Source: Eudorina sp. 2006-703-Eu-15 (taxonomy: Eukaryota; Chlorophyta; Chlorophyceae; Chlamydomonadales; Volvocaceae). From it: 64,000 bases of DNA. Below the pieces are notes generated by a model. That model was not told where the DNA came from, did not search any database, and was given only the letters and a program-made list of their open reading frames with translations. Positions 49,373 through 59,910 of this stretch are shown here, piece by piece (position 1 is the first letter of the stretch; each line of letters starts with the position of its first letter). Location: assembly GCA_003117195.1 (NCBI GenBank), contig BDSI01000196.1:1-64000 (forward strand), written 5' to 3'. Position numbers and translations under genes: made by a program.

Positions 49373-52300
49373 TTACTTTCCACGACCACGCCCACCGCCC
49401 GCCATCCGGCCGCGGCCATCCATAGCACCGCGACCCGGCATGGGCGCCCGCATGGCCATGTGGCCGCCCATCCCCCTTCCCGGCATGCCGCCCCCCATGC
49501 CCATCACCGGGCCCCGCCCGCCCATCTCCGGCCCGTGGCCGCGCATCCGCATCAACCCGCCCGGCCCGGGTCCCATCGCCTCAGGCATGAACCCCCGGCC
49601 GCCGAGCATGGGTTCCGGACCTTGGAAAGGCGGCATGCCTCCCATCGGCCCCACCATGGGGCCGTCCCCAAACCCTCCTTCAATGAACGTGTTGGGTCCC
49701 ATGCCGCCGGAGGGCCCGTGCCGCTGGGGGCCTTGGCCCCCCCCACCCGCGCCGCGACCGCCACCGCCACCCTGCCTGAAGGCCGCCCCCGCAGCCCGCG
49801 CACCTGCCGCCGAGGGCCCGTCCTGGCCGGGGCCACTCGGCTCTCCACGCTTGGCCGTGCTGCCGCCCGGCGCGCCGCTGTTGCCCTGCTGGTTCGGTGG
49901 CGGCGGATCGAGCACGGTGCTCTGGCCCACACCGTTGCGGGAGCCCTTGGCCACAGACTCCTTGGGCGGCCGCGCGTAGGTGGGCTGCAGCACGCAAGCG
50001 GCCTTGTCGTCCAGGTCAAGGACGTAGCCGCCGAGCTTCATCATCGCGGCGGTTGCGGTGCTAGTGCCGGTGAAATCCACGAACAGCTTGACGGATTTCT
50101 CACCCGGGCGGGCGTGCACGTCCTTGATCACCAGCCGGAGGTCCTGGAATTGGGGATACGCGAAGAGGGGGCGTGTTTGACAGCTCACAATGGGAGCTTT
50201 GAACTTATCCGCAATCCATATGGCCGGGAGGCGCGCACTTGCGCTCGCGGCTCGGCTCCAAAGGTTTGCACCCATGGATTGAGATACTGAGGTACTAGGG
50301 TCCTAGAGGCAAGTCTTCCCCCCCAACGGACCCACAGGCCCCCAACGGACCCACAGGTCTTCCCACCTTGTAACCCGCGAATGGTCTGAAGATATGGGCG
50401 AGCTCGCGGCGCGTGACGTCCGGCGGCAAGTTGTCAAAGTACAGAGAAGCTGTCGGTTCCGCCAACTGCTGCTGCTGCTGCTGCTGCTGGCCCGCCGTGC
50501 CCTTTCCTGCACCGGCAGCGCCAGCGCCTGCGGCCCCTTGCTTCGGCTTGTTGGGCTGCCCTGCGCCCGTGGGGCCAGGCCGCTGCTGGCCCTGTGCCCC
50601 GCCCGACTTCGACGTTTGCTGTCCGTTGGCCAACTGCTGCTGCTGCTGCAATTGCTGCTGCTGCAGCTGCTGTGGCTGCTGCTGCTGCATTTGCTGCTGC
50701 TGCTGCATTTGCTGCTGCTGCTGCGGCTGCTGCTGCTGCTGCACCTGCGGTTGTTGTTGTTGTTGCTGCTGCTGCATCATCGTCTGTTGCTGCATTGCAA
50801 ACGGCTGCTGCTGCTGCTGCACCGCGACCATCTCCGGCTGTGGCTGCTGCATTGCCATCATGGACTGCTGCTGCGCCGGGAAGCCAGCTGGGAGTTGCTG
50901 CATCCCCGCGACCAGCATGCCCTGGGGCTGCTGGCCGGCGGCGGCGACCATGCCCTGGCCCTGCGCCATCCCGGCCATCATAGGCTGCTGCTGCTGCTGG
51001 GGCACCTGTTGAGGGGGCTGCTGCTGCTGTTGTTGCAGCTGGCCCATGACCATGACGCCCCCTTGCATGTGCCCACCCATGGCTTGCGCACCCGGTCCCA
51101 TCGTCGCCTGATCCATGCTTCCAGGCCCTGTCGGGCGGTATCACGCCGTACGGTTGTTACGGATGTGTGCATGCACGCTCTTCTCAAGATCGGGACGAGG
51201 ATTTGCAACACACCGGGCAAAGGAATGAAAAACGGTTTGCAAGTACTGGTCGAGCTCGTCCCAGGGTCACGGCATCAGGATGGCCTCAGAAGAGAAGCCC
51301 TTCGGTGAGTCCTGTACAGCTGAATATCCGGATATCCATTCATACCCGGATACCCGGATATCCATTCATACCCGGAACCATGTGTAGGCAGATACGCGTT
51401 CTCACCTGCCCCGACGTATCCGTTGAAGCCGCCCATCTGGTTCATGCCCGTGGGCCCAGGCGGGCCCATGTTCCCGAGCTGCAACCCTTGCGGCTGCATG
51501 CCCTGTTGCATCATGCCCTGCTGCATCATGCCCGGGGCTGCCATGACTTGCGAATGCAACCCCTGCGGTTGCATGTTCTGTGCCTCCATTCCCGGCATTA
51601 CCATGCCGTGAGCCATAAACCCGGGTTGCTGCATTCCAGCACTTTGCAGGACCTGCTGCTGAGGGGCTTGGGGCTGCGCACCCTGGGCCTGGAAGGCATA
51701 TTGCTGCATGCCGTGCGGCTGCTGCAACTCATGCGGCTGCGTTCCCGGTGCCTGCATCCCCTGTGCTTGCATCCCCTGCATCTGCGTCCCCTGGAGCTGC
51801 AACTGCATCGGCTGCTGCAGCACTTCGCCCGGGTGCTGGACAGCTACTTGCGGCATCGGCTGTGCAGCTCCTACGGTTCAAGGCAGCAGGATTTCATTGG
51901 TTAAAGCGGGTAACAGACATGCAGCCGAATACTAAGACAACCAACCTACCGTAATTCGTCATCTGGATCGCCGGATTCTGGTACACCTGCACGTTCCGAA
52001 CACGCCAAGGCCGCAATTTCTCAAATCTCTGGGGCCCGTGGTTACATCTAGTCCAGGGCACCCTGACCCACCATATAATCGTTTGGTCTCGCCTGCTTGA
52101 ACGCCATATCTGAATAGGTAAAAAGCACACGAAAGATTTGAGATACCTTTTTTTGGTGCCGGTTCTCCATGGTATGTTTCATGCCATGACTTCGCCACTA
52201 GACTGTCAGCCTCACCCAAGCCGACATCATCAAACGCAATAGCGATCTCCTAAGCCCTTGCACTATGCAGACACACGGTACACACGGTCTACCGCATATA

Positions 52301-52448
52301 GCAAATTATAGTCTCCGACACATTAGCCTTCCGTTCCTTCCATATCAGTCCTGCTTACCGTATCCCATCCCGAAGGGTCCAGGCTCGTAATTCTCAAACG
52401 CATTACGCGCCCGCTTTCCGACGTCCATCATTTCCAGAATGTGCAGAG
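49373..52448 (-). CDS. RRM RNA-binding protein with poly-Q and Gly/Arg-rich regions
   Basis: Confident exons: 51950-51986, 51406-51870, 50367-51127, 49373-50143 (stop), in phase. The order is a Gln/Met/Gly-rich region (MQPQGLQLGNMGPPGPTGMN), long Gln runs (50630-50860), one RRM, then a Gly/Pro/Met/Arg-rich tail with RGG-like motifs (GGRGPVMGMGGG, GGGRGRGK). The RRM is split by an intron: RNP2-like ASLYFDNLPPDVTRRELAHI, then DLRLVIKDVH and RNP1-like VKLFVDF, ending VLQPTYARPP. This resembles the RBPMS-type RRM of plant and animal proteins, which bind CAC-containing RNA, but the specificity here is untested. A further coding-like exon at 52359-52448 (LHILEMMDVGKRARNAFENY) is probably N-terminal, but its phase does not join directly to 51986, so at least one small exon is missing from my model. 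Disordered Gln-rich regions of this type often drive condensate formation (inference). Confidence 0.75.
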
Positions 52449-53172
52449 CTAAAAGATGAATTGGCAAAATCAAGCCCTTGCCTATAGATAATAACTCTTG
52501 ATTTCATCGGGTCGAGATTTGCACTCGATTCGTGTGAGTTGTCGTACCATGCGGCTGTCACTCGTCGTACCTGAAGTACTCCTGAAGTAGATTGGCATTC
52601 TTGTGTCGCGAAACGACTGACCGATTACGGGTGCTCAAACTGCTAACGTAATGGTGGCAGGCTGGTAGCACAATCCTTAGAGCTTGCCCCTAGTGGCGGG
52701 CGGAGGCGGGCAACGGTCGCTACCGTTACCCTAACCACCTGCACCTGGACGACATCATCAGAGCGGAGCAGCGGACTACCATACTGTCAATGATATTACA
52801 GAGCAGGTGACCGGTTATGGAGTCACCTTTTTATCATCAATCATGTTTGTAAATGGTTGGTAAGTCGAAAGCCGAATGGTGTACGGTTGCCAAGCGCACG
52901 CTTTCGTGCTTGCAGATTGAAATGGGCGCGTACATATATTCAAGCGTCTTGACCCCCCGTGATCTTCAAAACATCATCGTGCCCTTAACGATGCCGCTCT
53001 GGTGTTTTATCGAAACCTGGAAACAGCGACTCTGATCAAGGCGACTGAAGTAATTCATAACACAGCGCCTTTCGCAAAACAGATTGACATTAAGAACACA
53101 TTAAGGCCATGCGCTCAGGCAAAATATATCGGTTATTGGCCTTGGGTAGCCACGCGAACTTCTGTTTGCGCG
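52449..53172. other. Intergenic between divergent genes
   Basis: Upstream of both the RNA-binding protein gene (minus) and the TPR gene (plus). Relatively AT-rich; may hold undetected 5' exons of the RNA-binding protein gene. Confidence 0.4.
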
Positions 53173-56100
53173 ATGGTGCCCATGGAGCTGCCTCAATGCT
53201 GGCGCCCCGTGTCCTGTCGACAACTCACGCCGCGTCGCTGCGGCATGAACATCCTGGCAGCGGCGGCCACGGCGCAGGGGCGGCCACGTCGCCTTCCGGC
53301 AAGTTCATCGCCTTACTTCGACCCCCCTCCTTTTAACCTCTGCAAGGCGTGCCTTTGCTTCCGCGGGATACACTTGAGCACCACGGGGGCGAAGACTGCG
53401 CGCCCGCTTACCAAATCTATTTAGTGCAGCACAGCCTCGTTGGCCGTGCTGGACAGGCTGCTTCGATGCCCATGGTCCCAGGCCCGCGGTAGCGCGGTTG
53501 CCACACTGGTTGAACCACGAGCTTGAATCGCCTGACCACGGGGAACCACCCATCAACCCTTCCTTACTGCTTCGCTCGGACGCAGCAAATAGAGCACTTC
53601 GAGTCGGCCCGCCTCGGCCCCCCCTGGCCCGACCCGCACCGCCCGGGGGCAGGTTGTACGGTTCCCAAAGCAACGCAGCCTCAGCGTGCATAGCAACCAC
53701 CAGCCCACCAACCCACCTTCCCTACCCCGTGCAGCCGCCTGGGGCGCCTGGCTGCTCGGGGCCGTCGCCGTGGTCCCCGGAACATGCTGGGCGGACGCGC
53801 CCGCCGGCCAGGTCGGTCCCGTGGGTCGGTCCAGAGGGATGCAGGGGCGATGGTGTGTCTCAAAATGAAGACCCGCCCCGGTCTTGCCTTCGGGTCCCCG
53901 TCCTGACATCCCTGACTGGACTGCCTGGGCTGACAGACGACCGAACAGACCGACGGACGGACGGATTGCTTGCACGCAGGGCACCCCTGACCCCGCGGCG
54001 TCGCGGTTGCACTCGTCCACAGGGGGCCCGTCCGGCGCGGCCACGGCCCCGGGCAGCAGCAGCAGCAGCAGCAGCAGCGGCGGCGGCGGCGGGAACGGGA
54101 ACGGGAACGGGAACGGGAACGGCGGCACTCCGCCGGCGCTCACCAACCACCCGCTGGAGTACGACCCGGTCACCAATGAGCACACCGCCAAGATGACTCT
54201 GGCCAGGACAGCCGCCCTGGAGTTCTACAACGCGGGCAAGTAGGTGACCGACGGACAACCCCCTGCCACGCATACACGCACGCACGCACGTCGGGCGGGG
54301 CTTCCGTCGCTGTACACACACACACACCCGGACCCAGCAAGGCCTGACGCGTGCGAGCCGCCTCGCTCTGGCTCAGCTGGGCAGGCAGGCCTGCCGGAGG
54401 GTGCAACCCTAGCTAGTACGATTAGGTTGGGACGCGGGACCAGGCTAGTTTTACCGCACCAAGCAGGGGCGCGCCTCCGAAACGCGCCCTGGGTGCTGCA
54501 AGGACTTGAGGAGGTTGAACAGCGGACTGCGAGGCGCAGACCGCCCGGGATGGGCCTTCGCCCACTCCCTTGAGGGGGCACAGCGGTCACCGATCCTCGG
54601 GGATCGGGCACGCGCCCTTGGTTGAGAGCGAGGGGACAGAGGCCCCTTACGCCCCTTTCCCCCGTATCCGGGGGAAAGTGCTTCGGCGGTCTCCCGTATG
54701 GGGCGGGTTAGCGCCCCCGGCCAGTGTCGGCCCGGCAGATATGTAACGATATACACACACACACACGCCAAAAATCGACAGCGCTCTTCCGACACCGCAG
54801 CCTTCTATTCACTATAGGGATCGGGCAATGGGTTATTTTTGCACGCATACGGGCAAACTAATGGGAACCACTCGGTCCCTCGCATATCACGCACTCCTGT
54901 TCTGCCTGCTTAAAGAAAACACACACATACATATACACACACGCGCGCGCATACACACGCACACACACGCACACACACGCACACGCCACACGTGTTGGGG
55001 GGAGGGGCCGTAGGGCGGCATACGGCCATTTCCGGTCTTAGCTGTGCCCCTTGCACGCCACGCACTCCTGCTCTGCCCTTCGTACGAACATACACAGGCA
55101 AACTGCCGTACTTTTCGGGGCGCGCGAGTGCCCTAGGTCGAGCAGGGGGGAATGCGGCCCCTAACACCCTTCTCCTTCTTCCGCAAAGGGAGGAGAGTGC
55201 TTCGGCGGCCTTTCCGTTAGGGCTCGGTTTGCAGCCCTTGGCCAGCGTCAAGCCCGGTCAGATATGACATACACACATGTCGGTCAGTTCGCGGCTCAGT
55301 CATCTCTCTCCCCTCGCCCTGTGGCGGCTCTCCGCAGGTACCCCCAGGCCGAGGCCAAGTTCCGCGAGGCGGTGGCGGAGGCGCAGCTGGGCTTCGAGCC
55401 GGGCGACCCCCACATCGCCTCCACCAAGAACAACCTGGCGGAGTTCCTGCGCAACGTGGGCCGCTGGGACGAGGCGGAGGTGCTGTACAAGGAGGCGAGT
55501 GGGGCGGGCGGGGAGCAGCCTCTCCCCCGGGGGCGCGGGTGGTGGGGGTTGTCCCTCATTTGTTCACCCTTCAATAGGGATGAACCCATGACCGCCGACG
55601 GATGGCACATGGCCCCGGGGAGCGGGGGTTAAATTAAAAAAAGCAAGAAACCCGAAACGGGGAGCGGGGGAGGAATATAATACTGAGGGAGGGTGAGCCG
55701 GCAGCGGCGACGGGGACGGCGACGGAGACGGGGGTTGAGCCTGCCGTCCGCACCCTCCGGCTCCCGTCCCTCAGGGTTTCTTCCTTTTTTTAATTTTAGC
55801 CCTCCGACGCCCGCCCCTCAGGCCCTGGACCTCCTGGAGCGCAATTTCGGCGACAAGCACTGGCTGTTCGTGGCCGCGCTGCACAACCTGGCGCTGAGCT
55901 ACGAGGCGCGGGGCGACCTGGCGGCGGCGCGGGCCGCGATGGAGCGCGTGCTGGCGCTGCGGCTGTCCATGCTGGGGCCGCGCCACTTCCTGTACGCCGA
56001 CTCGCTGTTCGCGCTGGGGCACCTGCTGCGGGCGGTGCCGGGGGGCGCGGAGGCGGCCCGGGGGATGGGCATGATGGAGGAGGCGGTGCGCGTGCTGGAG

Positions 56101-58332
56101 GAGGCGGGTGGGTGGGTGGGTGGGTGGGTGGGTGGGTGGGTGGGTGGGTGGGTGGGTGGGTGGGTGGGTGGGTGGGTGGGTGGGTGGGTGGGTGGGTGGG
56201 TGGGTGGGTGGGTGGGTGGTGGGTGGGTGGGTGGGTGGGTGGGTGGGTGGTGGTGGGTGGGTGGGTTTTGTGGGTGGGTGGGTGGGTGGGTTTTGTGGGT
56301 GGGTGGGTGGGTGGGTGGGTGGGTGGGTGGGTGGGTGGATGGACATGATGGAAACTGATTGGACCGGGCGGGCGTTGGGAGCCTGGGGCGGGCGGGGCCC
56401 AGGGCGGGGCATGCTGTGCATGGGAGGGGGAGGGTGTGACGATGCGGTGGGCAGCGAGGTGGGCGCTGGGATGACCGCCAGAGCGAGGGTACAGTGAAGG
56501 GCAGACTGCGTCGGGATCTCACGCGAGCCTCATATCACGCACGCCCGCCTTGCCTGCCTTGCCTGCCTACACGTACACACACAGAGCGGCCCCAGGTGAA
56601 TGTGCTGCTGTACTGGCTACCGGAGATCGCCGCCTGCCACACCGCCGACGGCCGACCCGACCTGGCGGCGGCGGCGCTGCGCCGTGCTGTGGCGCACATG
56701 ACGGGTGACCGCGGCGAGGACGCGGCGTCGGCGTCGGCGCTGAACGAGCAGTTGGTGGACGCGCTGGCGGCGGCGGGCAGGCCGGCGGAGGCGGCGGAGG
56801 CGGCGGAGGCGGCGCTGGCGGCACGGCGGCGGTTGTTTGGGGAGGGGGCGTTGGTGGTGGCACAGAGCGAGATGCGGGTGGCACAGGTGGGAGGGACGGG
56901 GCGGTCCGGGGCTGGACTCGGTGCCGGGGAGGCAGGTCAAGGCGCACATGTACGAATAGTGTACGACCGTACGAGGCGTTGGGCGGCATTTGGGCGAGGC
57001 GGGGTCTGCTCGTCTGCGTTTGTTTCAAGAGACAGCGACGCGGCTTTGACCTGCCGGCGGAGGTCACGCGAAACGACGAAAGGCACAATCCGTACAACCC
57101 CAGTTCCGTACCGCCCCGTTTACTTGCCGTACTCTGCGCTCCGGACCATCATCTGTCTAAGCAGCAACGCCAGCTGGCAACGCACGTGGTGATGCTCCGT
57201 GGGCGACCCACCTGACCCTCACGTGAACTCAGGGGAAAAAACCCACCTGCCCCGTCCCTTCCCGGCCCCCTCAGCTCCAGTTGCAGGCCGCGCAGGCGGT
57301 CCGACGAGACGGCGCGGGGGCGGGCCCCAGGCAGACCCCGCCGCCGCCACAGCGCTCGGCGGCGGCCGCGGCGGAGACGGGGGCTGCGGCTGCGCCGCCC
57401 GCCGCGGGTCCGGGTCCCGGTCCGGGTCCGGGTCCCGGTCCGGGTCCGGCGCTGCGGGCGCTTCAGCACGCGGAGGCCGCCGCCCGCATCAGTGCGGCCA
57501 CCCTGGAGGAGTGCAGCCGGGGAGGGCTGCTATCGGGGCCGCCCGCGGACAAGTGCGTGGGGGGGGGGGCGGGCGGGCAGGCCTCCCCGGGTAGCGGGGT
57601 TTCACTTCAGGGGTGGCGGGTGGCCGTCCGGGGGGCATCACCGGGTTGGCGGGGTCTGCATGGGGTTGACCCGCCGCCGGCGGCGGGGTTGAACAGGGCC
57701 GTGGATGGGAGCCGGGCGGCCACACTGCAAAGGGGGTAGTGGGTGGACAGGGGCGTGGGTAGGAGCGGGGCGGCTGAACCCTACGCACTGCAAATGGGCG
57801 GGTCTCTTTTCTTAACACTGCAAATGGGGTAATCGGTGGACAGGCGGGTTCCGCTGGCCGGCAGTGTAGTCAACCCGGAAGGACAGGGCAGAGGAGGTCA
57901 GGGGAGGGCAGGTCTACCACCACTCGTAAATTGGTCCGCTCCAGGGTGCGGTCCGATTCCTCGGTGCCCCGGGTGTAGGCTGCTGAAGCGCCTGCGGGCC
58001 GCGCACGTGCTGGGCAGCGCGGCCAAGCTGGTGGCGACCCTGGCGGGCGTCTCGGAGCCCGCCGCGGCCGCGGCTGCCGCCGCCAAGGCGGCCGCTGACG
58101 CCGCGAAGGCGACTGATGCTGAGCCGGCGAGCAGCGGCGGCAGCCGCGGTGCTGGCGCGGCGGACGCCAGCGCCGGATCGGTGCCCGCCGGCTCCCGGAC
58201 CTGGTCTTGGTGGCCCTTCGGCGGCGGGTCGCGCAGCAGCGGCAGTAGCACCGGCAGCAGCTCGCAGGAGGCTGCAGGGGATTCGGGCCCGTCAGCTGCG
58301 GAACACGCTTCGGCGGCGAAGGGTGCGGCAGT

Positions 58333-58365
<33 letters not shown>

Positions 58366-58998
58366 GGGCGAGCCGGTGGCGGAGCTGGTGTTGGCGGACC
58401 GGAGGTTGCAGCAGGCGGCGGCGGCGCTGACGGCGGCGGTGCAGGCCGGCAAGCAGCTACTGCAGGTGGATTGTGTACGGGGCGATCGTACGGCACGTGT
58501 TGTGGCTGGCGGGTTGGCTGGATAGGTTGCGAGTGGGGGCGCGAAGGGACCTTCGGAAGGGACCTGCACTCTTCCGTGTCTCAAAGCCCCGCGCTATCCT
58601 TTCCATGCCACATGCTCACTTTTCCACAATGTCACTGCACATCACGCATCACCGCCGTACACCGCAACTGAGCCCCGCCCCCCGACTTCCCTTCGTTGCC
58701 GGCGCAGGCGGTGGGCTCGGGCCGGCGCAAGCTGCCCGACGGTACGTCCGCGGACGAGGTGGCGGGGTTGCTGGTGGAGGCGCAGCTGCAGCTGCTGGAT
58801 GTGTTGGAGCGGCTGGGGCTGGTGCTGCAGGCCAGGGCGGCGGCGGGGCAGGGGCAGCGGGGACCAGGTGGGCCGGCGGCTGCCTCCTCCTCGCCCTCCT
58901 CCTCGTCGTCGCCATCGGAGGGCGACCTGGTCGAAAGGCACCGGCGAGTGCTGGAGCAGCAAGAGAGGGTGGCGATGGAGCTGCTGGCGCAGGAGTGA
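53173..58998 (+). CDS. TPR (kinesin-light-chain-like) protein with N-terminal targeting region
   Basis: Nine exons, 750 residues: 53173-53302, 53735-53811, 53980-54239, 55338-55494, 55822-56103, 56596-56886, 57275-57552, 57979-58465, 58708-58998. The N-terminus is basic (QLTPRRCG, RPRRLP) followed by a hydrophobic stretch AWGAWLLGAVAVVPGTCWA, suggesting import into an organelle or membrane anchoring. Ser/Gly-rich linker, then TPRs: FRNVGRWDEAEVLYKEALDL-type repeats in exons 4-5 (PHIASTKNNLAEFLRNVGRW; WLFVAALHNLALSYEARGDL) and further helical repeats in exon 6. The C-terminal half is Ala-rich with GP repeats (57410-57450), a Ser-rich region and a final helical segment (LLVEAQLQLLDVLERLGLVL). 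Introns after 55494 and 56103 have GC donors in phase. Exon 1 was chosen because it alone gives a matching phase; it is the weakest part. The tandem TPR pattern resembles mitochondrial TTC19 or kinesin light chain; the partner is unknown. Confidence 0.72.
54410..54766 (+). mobile_element. Dispersed element family 2, subtype A, copy 2
   Basis: Near-identical to 11494-11862, including CTAGTTTTACCGCACC, CAGCGGACTGCGAGGCGCAG and the CAGATATGTAACGATA(CA)n end. It is in the intron of the TPR gene after the exon ending at 54239, in the gene's orientation, as at the other copy. Confidence 0.75.
55085..55275 (+). mobile_element. Dispersed element family 2, subtype B, copy 2
   Basis: ACTGCCGTACTTTTCGGGGC through AAAGGGAGGAGAGTGCTTCG to GGTCAGATATGACATACACA, matching 18935-19165. 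It is in the same TPR intron as the subtype A copy, about 300 bp downstream. Confidence 0.65.
56106..56338 (+). repeat. (GGGT)n microsatellite at a 5' splice site
   Basis: Over 50 GGGT units, interrupted at four places (GGTGGT and TTTTGT), starting immediately at the end of the TPR exon that ends at 56103. Sense-strand G-runs favour G-quadruplexes in both DNA and pre-mRNA. The long GGWVGGWV and THPPTHPP ORFs here are products of this repeat. Confidence 0.95.
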
Positions 58999-59910
58999 CA
59001 ACTTTGAGGGTCAGAATGTTTAAGGGCGCGGCGTGTTTCGGTGTGCGTGGACTGTCCCCTAGGATCTCCAGGGGAATGATGGGGCAGGGGAGGGGGTTGA
59101 GCTTGACCAAGACGGTGGGTCTCGGCGTGACGCGTGTAGTGTTGTGTGGGTGCGGAGTGTAAGGGACGCAGGGGACGATAACGGGATGTGCCCACTGGGG
59201 CGCTGAATTCAGTTCTGATGAGGTCAGGGACGTGGTTGTGCTTGCGACGATAGTGTTAGGGGAGCGCGCGTTGGCAGGATGGCCGACTGTACGTGTCCAG
59301 GTCTTGGGAGCGGATGTTACTGCTCTCGGCTTTGGGTATCACTCAGGGCAATACTAGCTCCCGGACTACATGGGGACAGTTGTCAGGACGGCATTGCCGA
59401 GCCTGACGAGTGTTGACCTGAAAGGTTTGGATGGATCGAGGGGATGTACAGGAGGTGGGCGAGATACACGTCGCCTCTGCTCTGCGCGGGTTTCCTCACA
59501 TCGCCATGGCATGAGGTTCGCGTCTATCCACTTATTCCTTGCCATGGGCGGATGGTGCGCACCGGGCGCTGAAATGGTGCACCAACAACGCAATGATTTC
59601 GTCTGGCGTACGGCATGTACAGCACGGCAAGGATTCAAGCTTTGTGTTGGGAAGCTTTTACTAGCTTGGTCAAGTTATACGTATTTTGCATACGAGGTGC
59701 AACGAGAAGCATTATTGAAGTCACCAATTGCGTTTACCTTCACGACTATGACAACGCCTCACTAAGGCCTCACCTCGACATGTAGTCCAAGATATGGCTA
59801 CCTTCAATTCTTTTTACGATCAATATTTGTATCTCTAGAACTTTGTGATAGTTTACTTGACATTCGGTCAAGGTCCATCGTAGTAACACAGCAGCAGGAG
59901 TGTTGCAGTC
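58999..59910. other. Intergenic: TPR 3' flank and DRC9 promoter
   Basis: TGTAA at 59158-59162, about 160 nt after the TPR stop, is a good polyadenylation candidate. The rest is unique sequence leading to the DRC9-like start; no gene is seen. Confidence 0.5.
59158..59162 (+). terminator. Candidate polyadenylation signal of the TPR gene
   Basis: First TGTAA after the stop at 58998, at a typical spacing. Confidence 0.5.

Noticed and set aside
55693..56522. ORFs encoding GGWVGGWV (plus) and THPPTHPP (minus) repeats
   Set aside because: Translation of the (GGGT)n microsatellite in an intron; the upstream part overlaps a TPR exon in the correct frame only.
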